In this document: one piece after another, positions 1 to 4,884 of the stretch
How the letters are laid out: each line of letters starts with the position of its first letter
How positions within the stretch are numbered: position 1 is the stretch's first letter
Source: Cyanobacteriota bacterium
GTDB lineage: Bacteria > Cyanobacteriota > Cyanobacteriia > Phormidesmidales > Phormidesmidaceae
NCBI GenBank assembly: GCA_027483425.1
Contig: JAIXUR010000368.1
Coordinates: 1-5,832, forward strand
Length of the DNA stretch: 5,832 nucleotides
Direction of reading: 5' to 3'
Notes under the pieces: generated by a model
The model's database searches: none
What the model was told of the DNA's origin: nothing
Seen by the model: the letters and a program-made list of their open reading frames with translations, nothing else
Program-made: the position numbers and the translations under genes

Positions 1-22
1 CTTACCCACCATCCTCGACGCA

Positions 23-44
23 GGGCAGACACACGGGTCTGCCC
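23..44. repeat. Small hairpin-forming inverted repeat (GGGCAGAC / GTCTGCCC)
   Basis: Two perfect 8-base arms at 23-30 and 37-44 enclose a six-base loop. The hairpin lies 45 bases upstream of the pheT start and directly before a C-rich tract. The following CCCCTACC and the overall style resemble short interspersed repeats seen between genes of filamentous cyanobacteria; that family link is from memory and was not searched. It has no T-run after it, so it is not a convincing terminator for an upstream gene on the + strand. Confidence 0.55.
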
Positions 45-50
45 CTACCC

Positions 51-88
51 ACCCCTCCACCCCTCTACCCCTCCACCCACTCACCCCC
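51..88. repeat. C-rich octamer tandem repeat abutting the pheT start codon
   Basis: Imperfect head-to-tail octamers run ACCCCTCC (51-58), ACCCCTCT (59-66), ACCCCTCC (67-74), ACCCACTC (75-82), then ACCCCC up to the ATG at 89. The + strand has no G at all from 42 to 88, so the leader has no Shine-Dalgarno sequence. The - strand carries at least four runs of three or more G with short spacers, a pattern compatible with a G-quadruplex. Known cyanobacterial short tandem repeats (STRR) are heptamers; this octamer is similar in style only. Confidence 0.6.
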
Positions 89-1729
89 ATGCCCACCGTC
101 ACCTTCCCCCTCGCCTACCTACAACGGCTCACGCCCACCGCTCCCCAGCAGTTGGCCCAGCAGGCCTTTGACTACGGCCTGGATGCCACCCTGGGCGATC
201 AGACCCTGGAGGTTGAGGTCACCGCCGAGCGGCCTGATTTACTGGCGGCAGAGGGGTTCACCCGCGCCATCAATATCTACAACGGCTTGGCCCGCGCCGT
301 GCCCGACCAGTTGGCCCCCTCCGGTCGTCGGGTGACTGTACAGCCCGAGGTCTTGCCCCTGCGGCCCCACATCGCCGCCCTGGTGGTGCGGGGGGCCGAT
401 CTGCAAAGCGGTGGCCTCGAGGTGCTGGTGCAGTTTCAAGAGAAAGTGACCCAAACCTTTGGTCGCCAGCGCAAAAAAATTGCGATCGGTGTCTACGACC
501 TCGACAAAATTAGCGGCGACCTCACCTACGGGGCCGAGCCCCTGGATGGGTTTTCCTTGGTGCCCCTGCACGGTACTCAGCCCATGACGGCCCGGCAGAT
601 TTTGCACACCCACCCCGCCGGTAAAACCTACGGCTCGGCTCTACCGGCGGGCGATTTGGCCCCCCTGTTGCGCGATGGCAGCGGCGCGGTGCTCTCGCTA
701 CCACCGATCATCAACGCGGCTGACATTGGCGAGGTCACGGTCAACACCCGCAACCTATTGATTGATGTCACCGGCATTCTGGCCCAAACGGTGCTCGAGA
801 CCGCCAACATTCTGGCCCATAATTTTTTAGACACCGGGGCCGAGGTGCAAACCGTCGATATCATCACCCCCCAGGGCCGCCTCGTTACCCCCAGCCTGGC
901 CCGCCGTCCGGTGCAGTTTTCGGCCAAGTACCTGAACGAAATCATGGGCAGCGCCATCCCTAAGGCCAGCCTGGGGTCGGTGCTCTCCCGCATGGATTTA
1001 GAGGTCAGCGGCACCGATGTGGTGTACGTGCCCACCTACCGTACCGACATGTTTAGCCAGGTAGACCTGGCGGGCGATTTGCTAGTGGCCCTCGGTATTG
1101 GGAGCCTGCAAGCCGAGCCCCTGACGGTGAAGTTTCACCTGGGAAAAGCCGATGGTCTGCGCCAGGCCATGTTTAGGGTGGGTGACCTGGCCCAGCGCAT
1201 GGAGTTGATGGAGGTCAAGAGCTTTGTGCTGACCGACCCCGATATCCTCGATCTGTTTGCGGCCCCCTACGTGCAAACTGGCAATGCCAAAAGTCGTGCC
1301 TACAGCGCCACCCGCACCACCCTACAAGCGGGGCTGCTGGAGATTCTAGCTCGCAATATTAGTGCGCCTAAGCCGATCAATATCTATGAGACCGGAGAAG
1401 TGCTGCGGTTTACGGCTAGCGGCGACCTTCGCGAAAGTCAGGGCTGGGGCTTTGCTAGCCTCGATGCCCGCGCTTCGTTTACCACCGCCAAAGCCTATAT
1501 GCAGACGATGCTCAAAGCCCTAGGACTGAGCTACGAGCTAACGGTGTGTGAGGCCCCTTACTACATCCCTGGGCGGGCGGCCACGGTGCGGGTGCAGGGT
1601 CAGCCCGTGGGCGAGTTCGGCGAAATTCATCCCCAGGTGCTGAATTATTTTTCGTTCCCCGAGCCAGTCTGCGCGGGGGAGTTAGACTGTACTGCCAGCC
1701 TGATGACAGACCTCGCATCGGCGGATTAA
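89..1729 (+). CDS. pheT: Phenylalanine--tRNA ligase beta subunit, archaeal/eukaryotic type
   Basis: Beta chain of a class II alpha2/beta2 phenylalanyl-tRNA synthetase, the cytoplasmic enzyme that charges tRNA-Phe. At 546 aa it matches archaeal PheT and human FARSB (about 550-590 aa), not the roughly 800 aa bacterial form with its EMAP-like N-terminus and FDX-ACB C-terminus. Visible order: N-terminal B1-like region (1-90, TAERPDLLAAEG at 45-56), B3/4 editing-type domain (about 110-265, QEKV, RKKIAIG, SLPPIIN, NTRN), B5 (about 270-340), and a catalytic-like core (about 345-535, RTTLQAGLL, IPGRAA, GEIHPQVL). The start is supported by MPTVTF aligning with the usual archaeal N-terminus. Oddities: of the four B5 magnesium-site positions, Asp320, Asp326 and Asp330 remain but the Glu position is Gly329; the family GTHD/GIHD motif reads GVYD (134-137). 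No pheS is in the window; it may lie upstream. It could be a second PheRS gained by transfer. Family assignment is very sure, activity is not. Confidence 0.93.
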   Translation: MPTVTFPLAYLQRLTPTAPQQLAQQAFDYGLDATLGDQTLEVEVTAERPDLLAAEGFTRAINIYNGLARAVPDQLAPSGRRVTVQPEVLPLRPHIAALVVRGADLQSGGLEVLVQFQEKVTQTFGRQRKKIAIGVYDLDKISGDLTYGAEPLDGFSLVPLHGTQPMTARQILHTHPAGKTYGSALPAGDLAPLLRDGSGAVLSLPPIINAADIGEVTVNTRNLLIDVTGILAQTVLETANILAHNFLDTGAEVQTVDIITPQGRLVTPSLARRPVQFSAKYLNEIMGSAIPKASLGSVLSRMDLEVSGTDVVYVPTYRTDMFSQVDLAGDLLVALGIGSLQAEPLTVKFHLGKADGLRQAMFRVGDLAQRMELMEVKSFVLTDPDILDLFAAPYVQTGNAKSRAYSATRTTLQAGLLEILARNISAPKPINIYETGEVLRFTASGDLRESQGWGFASLDARASFTTAKAYMQTMLKALGLSYELTVCEAPYYIPGRAATVRVQGQPVGEFGEIHPQVLNYFSFPEPVCAGELDCTASLMTDLASAD

Positions 1730-1821
1730 CTGTCCCCACGACTGGCGGCAGAGCCGCGCATTTAAAAACACTATCTATGGGTCAGCAAGTGGGAGGTATA
1801 AGGAAATTTTAATAAAACTCA
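1730..1821. other. Convergent intergenic gap between pheT and the DUF2726 gene
   Basis: Ninety-two bases separate two converging genes. The only structure seen is a 5-bp stem (1745-1749 with 1753-1757, loop AGA) followed by just three T residues, too weak to call a terminator. The sequence shifts from GC-rich to AT-rich from about 1760. Confidence 0.5.
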
Positions 1822-2385
1822 TTACCCTAACGTTTGAGCAATTTTGCTTTGAATATCGTCTAACCCATAGGAAGCCTGTACCGGGAATCGAATTAAGGCT
1901 AATTTAGCGCTATCTACTGCCTGGTTGAGAAAGTCGTCGCGCTTGACTCGATCTACACGGCTATGGCTACTGTCATCTAACTCAACTGTGGCTAAGACTT
2001 TCAAGCTTTCTTTGTCGCAGAGTACAAAATCAAAATGTTTAGCTGAAATTTTGTTGAAAGCCCGTTGCCAATCACTTCGGTTAGAGGTTTGCGGCTTGAT
2101 GACGTCTGCCACTCGCACCTTACCAAATACTAAGAATTGGCCTGAGGTAGCTTCTTGTAAAGCGTTAAAAAAGACTAGCTCAGCTGGAGTAAACAAAGAT
2201 TTCTGAAGGCGATAGGTATAAACTTGGTCAGAGTCAGCTGGTTCACTCTGAGTAGCAGGTGAAACAGAGGAGCGCTTTTTCCCAGTCCTCTTATCGCTAG
2301 ACAAAGCCAGCACTCCAGCCCCAACAGCAATACAAATTAGCAATACAAATATAAACGTCGGCAATTGAATATACCTCTGAAACAT
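1822..2385 (-). CDS. Membrane-anchored DUF2726 family protein (nuclease-like fold)
   Basis: A 187 aa protein of unknown function. Residues about 9-29 form one hydrophobic segment (IFVLLICIAVGAGVLAL), an N-terminal anchor, then a basic, Ser/Pro-rich linker (31-53). Residues about 62-180 are a DUF2726 domain: LFTPAEL (64-70), FGKVRVADV (87-95), the HFDFVLCD block (117-124), VELDDSSH (134-141), KRDDFL (148-153) and LIRF (164-167). The pattern Asp119, then Glu135-x-Asp137, His141 and Arg149-Asp150 resembles Vsr/DUF559-type members of the PD-(D/E)xK fold, with Asp where classical enzymes have Lys. That fold link rests on family knowledge plus the motif spacing; no activity is shown. The topology predicts a cytoplasmic C-terminal domain, given the basic residues (KRTGKKR) after the helix. 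The gene stands alone, convergent with pheT and divergent from the slipin. It is visibly AT-richer: 22 of 60 G+C at 1981-2040 against 45 of 60 at 361-420. No clear Shine-Dalgarno precedes the ATG. Confidence 0.85.
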   Translation of the reverse strand: MFQRYIQLPTFIFVLLICIAVGAGVLALSSDKRTGKKRSSVSPATQSEPADSDQVYTYRLQKSLFTPAELVFFNALQEATSGQFLVFGKVRVADVIKPQTSNRSDWQRAFNKISAKHFDFVLCDKESLKVLATVELDDSSHSRVDRVKRDDFLNQAVDSAKLALIRFPVQASYGLDDIQSKIAQTLG

Positions 2386-2410
2386 TTTGAGGCTAGGGTA
2401 CCCACCCCAG

Positions 2411-2418
2411 GTTATAAA
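2411..2418 (-). promoter_or_regulatory. Possible -10 element for the DUF2726 gene
   Basis: On the - strand this stretch reads TTTATAAC, containing TATAAC (5 of 6 to TATAAT), about 26 bases upstream of the DUF2726 start codon. No good -35 hexamer sits 16-18 bases further upstream, so the call is weak. Confidence 0.25.
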
Positions 2419-2504
2419 ATGGGCACATTCCCAATGTTCGAGTATGGATCTTTAAAACGATACACAATTCCTTGATTTGAGTCATCAGAGGCTACCAAAT
2501 GTTA

Positions 2505-2533
2505 CGGTTGCAACCAAAATCGTGACGCAACCG
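2505..2533. promoter_or_regulatory. Operator-like inverted repeat in a divergent promoter region
   Basis: CGGTTGC at 2505-2511 is mirrored by GCAACCG at 2527-2533 (7-base perfect arms, 15-base gap). The left arm is also part of a perfect 10-base palindrome, GGTTGCAACC, at 2506-2515. The spacing between half-site centres is about two helical turns. It lies between the divergently transcribed DUF2726 and slipin genes, where a dimeric regulator could act on either. No regulator is identified. Confidence 0.35.
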
Positions 2534-2540
2534 CTCAAAG

Positions 2541-2581
2541 CCGTTGGGGTTGGTTAGTCTAATGAGTATCCTCCCTAACGG
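2541..2581 (+). promoter_or_regulatory. Candidate 5'-leader stem-loop ahead of the slipin gene
   Basis: CCGTTGGGG (2541-2549) can pair with CCCTAACGG (2573-2581) over nine pairs with one G-U wobble, with a 23-base loop, ending eight bases before the slipin ATG. No Shine-Dalgarno is visible between it and the start. If transcribed, it would sit in the ribosome-binding region; a regulatory role is inference. Confidence 0.25.
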
Positions 2582-2589
2582 GTTTAGCC

Positions 2590-3510
2590 ATGACCGACCC
2601 ATCCCCCGAGCAATCTCACCGAGTTTACGCCAAACCCGCCGACGGCCATATGTCCCTGGGGCGAGGGGTGCGTCAGGTGTTGTTTTTGGTGCCTACGGCG
2701 CTGTTGTTTGCCCTGTTATTTTTTGGGCTGCCCCCGCGCCAGCGTACGGTAGGGTTCACCGCTGGAGCCATGATCGCCGTGCTGTGGAATCTGGTGGTAA
2801 GCGGTGTACGGGTCGCCGCCGAATGGGAGCGGGGGGTGATTTTGCAGTTGGGCAATATTCAAGCCGTGCGGGGGCCGGGGCTGATGTACGTGGTGCCGGT
2901 GCTGGAGGCGGTGCAGTTTATCGACACGCGCACCCTGGTGATCAATATTCCGCGTCAGAAGGTGATTACCCGCGACAACGTGCCCGCTGAGATTGACAGT
3001 GCCCTGTTTTTTCAGGTCAGCGATGCCCAAAAGGCCGTGACCTCGATCCAAGACTTTCGCTTTGCGGTGTCGCAGTATGCCCAGGCGGCCCTGCGGGATG
3101 TGGTGGGCGGCCTGTCGCTGGATGAACTGCTGTCGGAGCGGGAGCAGATTCAAACGCAGATTGGCACGATTGTGGAGGCCCAGGTGCAGGAATGGGGCAT
3201 GCACATCGACTCCATTCGCCTACAGGATATCGAGCTGCCGGAGGACCTAAAGCGGATGATGTCGCGCCAGGCCTCGGCGGAGCGAGAGAAGCGGGCGACC
3301 ATTACCAAGGCCGATGGCGATCGCCTTGCGGCCCAAAGTCTGGCCGCCGCCGCCGAGATCATGGAGGCCAACCCCATTGCCCTAGAGCTGCGCACGCTAC
3401 AAAGCATTGATGGCCTGGGGGCTAGCCCATCGAACACCGTGATTTTGTTTCCGCTGGAGCTGTCGAAAGCCCTAGGAGATCTACGGACTAGGCCCTCCGA
3501 TCAGGGGTAG
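2590..3510 (+). CDS. SPFH/Band 7 (stomatin-like, slipin) membrane protein
   Basis: A 306 aa stomatin/prohibitin-family membrane scaffold protein; such proteins oligomerise at the membrane and are linked to microdomains, protease control or stress tolerance. Two hydrophobic stretches are seen at about 29-46 and 53-72, joined by a Pro/Arg turn, followed by the SPFH domain (about 73-230): WERGVILQLGN (79-89), GPGLMYVVPVLE (95-106), IPRQKVITRDNVPAEIDS (120-137), and the LSLDELLSEREQI stretch (165-177). Residues about 225-275 form the Ala/Glu/Arg-rich helical region usual for slipins (QASAEREKRATITKADGD), ending in a hydrophobic patch (VILFPLEL). The length fits the family (about 250-320 aa). An in-frame ATG at codon 21 is an alternative start; neither has a good Shine-Dalgarno. 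Bacterial slipins are often paired with an NfeD-type protein, but none is adjacent here; gloA follows after 61 bp. The specific role is unknown. Confidence 0.92.
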   Translation: MTDPSPEQSHRVYAKPADGHMSLGRGVRQVLFLVPTALLFALLFFGLPPRQRTVGFTAGAMIAVLWNLVVSGVRVAAEWERGVILQLGNIQAVRGPGLMYVVPVLEAVQFIDTRTLVINIPRQKVITRDNVPAEIDSALFFQVSDAQKAVTSIQDFRFAVSQYAQAALRDVVGGLSLDELLSEREQIQTQIGTIVEAQVQEWGMHIDSIRLQDIELPEDLKRMMSRQASAEREKRATITKADGDRLAAQSLAAAAEIMEANPIALELRTLQSIDGLGASPSNTVILFPLELSKALGDLRTRPSDQG

Positions 3511-3571
3511 CCCCTACGGCCAGCGGTGTCATGGTCATAATGGTAAATGTTATTCACCCATTCAACTCACC

Positions 3572-4003
3572 ATGCGACTACTACACACGATGCTACGGGT
3601 TGGCAACCTGGATCAGTCTCTGGCGTTTTACTGCGACGTGCTGGGGATGACCCTGCTGCGCAAAAAAGACTACCCCGGCGGCGAGTTTACCCTGGCCTTT
3701 GTGGGCTACGGCGAAGAGTCTGACCACACTGTGCTAGAGCTGACCTACAACTGGGGCGTCGAGTCCTACGACCTGGGCACCGCCTACGGCCACATTGCCC
3801 TCGGGGTGGAGGATATCTACGGCACCTGCGATCGCATCAAAGCCCAGGGCGGCCAGGTGGTGCGCGAGCCCGGCCCCATGAAGCATGGCTCGACGGTAAT
3901 CGCCTTTGTGCAAGACCCCGATGGCTACAAGGTAGAGTTGATTCAACTGGGTAGCTCGGAGGGGCACCGGCAGGCCGCCGAGCCCGAGATGGCGGTGGGT
4001 TAG
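3572..4003 (+). CDS. gloA: Lactoylglutathione lyase (glyoxalase I)
   Basis: Converts the hemithioacetal of methylglyoxal and glutathione to S-lactoylglutathione, the first step of cytosolic methylglyoxal detoxification. The 143 aa protein has the two-repeat beta-alpha-beta-beta-beta vicinal-oxygen-chelate layout: first module MLRVGNLDQSLAFYCDVLGM (7-26), second module GHIALGVEDI (73-82). The four metal ligands, His5, Glu56, His74 and Glu122, all occur at the same numbers as in E. coli GloA. The compact length without extra loops fits the Ni/Co-preferring bacterial class rather than the Zn type, though metal choice cannot be read from sequence alone. The last 17 or so residues (after LIQLGS) are a polar tail of no recognised motif. 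The ATG is fixed by His5 and the family N-terminus, although no Shine-Dalgarno precedes it. The second enzyme, GloB, is not in the window. It lies 61 bp after the slipin gene, so cotranscription is possible. Confidence 0.96.
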   Translation: MRLLHTMLRVGNLDQSLAFYCDVLGMTLLRKKDYPGGEFTLAFVGYGEESDHTVLELTYNWGVESYDLGTAYGHIALGVEDIYGTCDRIKAQGGQVVREPGPMKHGSTVIAFVQDPDGYKVELIQLGSSEGHRQAAEPEMAVG

Positions 4004-4051
4004 GCAGTTAGGAGGGTGAACGGTGAGCGGCAGGCAACAGGCGGGATGAAA

Positions 4052-4108
4052 CTGCGCCCCTACCTGGAAAAGAGAATTTCCCCAGGTAGGGGCGCAGGGC
4101 CTGCGCCC
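4052..4108. repeat. Strong hairpin with an overlapping alternative palindrome, between convergent genes
   Basis: A perfect 16-base inverted repeat (4052-4067 with 4082-4097, 14-base loop) is followed by GGGCGCAGG (4090-4098) paired to CCTGCGCCC (4100-4108). The second palindrome uses the right arm of the first, so both cannot form at once. The motif TGCGCCCC/GGGGCGCA therefore occurs three times in 57 bases. It sits between the convergent gloA and outer-membrane protein genes and could act as a two-way transcription barrier, but there is no T-run. The style matches interspersed repeats of filamentous cyanobacteria (from memory, not searched). Confidence 0.65.
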
Positions 4109-4187
4109 TTGAGAGGCATCAAAGTGCTGGGGTATTTTCGTGATCAGAATTGTCCTTAAATCTGGTCATCTCTTGGGATAGGGCCTT

Positions 4188-4643
4188 CTAGAACGCGTAG
4201 TTCACGGTGGCCGTAAACTCGGTGTCGGTGTTGCCGGAGGTAAACAACACATTGGCGTTGAGGTCGATCACGATATGTTGAGCCACGCTCCAGTCCAACC
4301 CGCCGGTGATCATGGGGTCGACGGTGGAGGTGCCGCCCGCATTGTAGGCCACCCCAGCGCCAGCGTAGGGGGATAGGCTTTGGGTAACGGCAACATCGAC
4401 GGAAAGGGGCAATCGCAGTTCGGTGCTGCTATCAAAGATCACGGCGGGGCGCACCGAGAGGGTGACAGTACTACCCAAGTCGGCGATTTTGGCTTTGGAG
4501 TCCAGGACAAAGGACGTATTGTCGTTAAAGCCAGCCCGCAGCCCAGCGCCAACATAGTAGTCTGGGGCCTGCTGGGCCAGGGCGGCGGGGGCAGCGATCG
4601 CCCCCAAACCCAGGGTCATCAAAGCGGCCAGTTTAAGATTCAT
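4188..4643 (-). CDS. Small secreted outer-membrane beta-barrel protein
   Basis: A protein of 151 aa from the chosen ATG. Residues 1-23 form a Sec signal peptide with a basic N-end (MNLK), a hydrophobic core and an ALA cleavage site before QQAPDYY. The mature part of about 128 residues alternates polar and hydrophobic residues with Gly/Tyr-rich strands (YYVGAGLRAGF, YAGAGVAYNAGG, GGLDWSV) and ends in NYAF; a C-terminal Phe is the usual outer-membrane barrel insertion signal. It is short even for an 8-strand OmpX/OmpA-type barrel. Three in-frame starts are stacked: GTG at 4649, ATG at 4646 and ATG at 4643. A GAGG at 4654-4651 lies 1, 4 and 7 bases before them, which favours 4643. The gene is convergent with gloA and divergent from the helicase. 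Function (porin, adhesin or structural) cannot be told; no family name is recognised. Confidence 0.82.
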   Translation of the reverse strand: MNLKLAALMTLGLGAIAAPAALAQQAPDYYVGAGLRAGFNDNTSFVLDSKAKIADLGSTVTLSVRPAVIFDSSTELRLPLSVDVAVTQSLSPYAGAGVAYNAGGTSTVDPMITGGLDWSVAQHIVIDLNANVLFTSGNTDTEFTATVNYAF

Positions 4644-4650
4644 CATCACA

Positions 4651-4657
4651 CCTCACC
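4651..4657 (-). promoter_or_regulatory. Shine-Dalgarno that decides the outer-membrane protein start
   Basis: On the - strand this reads GGTGAGG; its GAGG core is seven bases from the ATG at 4643, a normal spacing, but only one base from the upstream GTG at 4649. It is the clearest ribosome-binding site in the window. Confidence 0.5.
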
Positions 4658-4673
4658 GATCAAAACCCGTCAT

Positions 4674-4688
4674 CACACTTCGAGTGTG
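4674..4688 (-). promoter_or_regulatory. Small stem-loop in the leader of the outer-membrane protein gene
   Basis: CACACT (4674-4679) and AGTGTG (4683-4688) form a perfect 6-bp stem with a three-base loop, about 17 bases upstream of the Shine-Dalgarno on the - strand. It could protect the 5' end of a message or bind a protein; no T-run follows, so it is not a terminator. Confidence 0.3.
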
Positions 4689-4796
4689 CGTCAGCTAGGT
4701 GGATCTACGGTCGCCTGGGGCCAAATCCTCCTAGAAATCCCTTACGGGAGGTAGGTTTAATAAAGGGTGTGTGAGGTTTTGGTTGGGGTCAGCCGA

Positions 4797-4808
4797 GGGC
4801 GATCGCCC
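4797..4808. repeat. HIP1 palindrome in the divergent intergenic region
   Basis: An exact GCGATCGC (4799-4806) is extended to the 12-base palindrome GGGCGATCGCCC. Four more exact HIP1 octamers lie inside genes at 3317, 3828, 4594 and 5032. HIP1 is highly over-represented in many cyanobacterial genomes, so it identifies the host lineage rather than a local function. Confidence 0.85.
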
Positions 4809-4822
4809 CGAGAAACCAGTCC

Positions 4823-4855
4823 TTGACTATCGCTTCAGTACAGACACATTAGAAT
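4823..4855 (+). promoter_or_regulatory. Possible promoter of the helicase gene
   Basis: TTGACT (4823-4828, 5 of 6 to the -35 consensus) is followed after 17 bases by ACATTA (4846-4851) and after 21 bases by TAGAAT (4850-4855, 5 of 6 to the -10 consensus). The better -10 has a long spacer and the well-spaced one is a weak match. Either would place transcription start some 20-30 bases before the GTG at 4885. Confidence 0.35.
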
Positions 4856-4884
4856 AGTGACGCTCCTACCATGGTGCCAGCCTT

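Noticed and set aside
241..1753. A 13-base direct repeat (ACTGGCGGCAGAG) at 241-253 and 1741-1753, exactly 1500 bases apart, suggesting ends of an inserted element
   Set aside because: A shared 13-mer is not surprising in 5.8 kb of GC-rich DNA, and the first copy lies inside the pheT coding region in frame with family-conserved residues, so it is not an element boundary.
1745..1763. Hairpin after pheT as a rho-independent terminator
   Set aside because: The stem is only five pairs and is followed by three T residues, well below a convincing intrinsic terminator.
1925..2206. Antisense + strand frame (93 codons) within the DUF2726 gene
   Set aside because: It is covered by the DUF2726 conserved blocks on the - strand and has no recognisable feature of its own.
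2544..2990. Overlapping + strand frame (148 codons) starting upstream of the slipin ATG
   Set aside because: The translation is low-complexity Gly/Ala/Arg typical of an off-frame reading of GC-rich DNA, and the other frame carries the SPFH domain.
2716..3204. Long - strand open frame (162 codons) opposite the slipin gene
   Set aside because: His/Gln-rich translation without domain signals, fully antisense to the conserved SPFH domain.
4052..4108. A CRISPR-type or attachment-site interpretation of the three TGCGCCC-type copies
   Set aside because: The copies are inverted and overlapping rather than evenly spaced direct repeats, and no cas, integrase or tRNA gene is nearby.
4141..4168. Stem-loop downstream of the outer-membrane protein stop as its terminator
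   Set aside because: The 8-base arms pair fully only on the + strand (one G-U); on the gene's own - strand there is a C-A mismatch, and no T-run follows.
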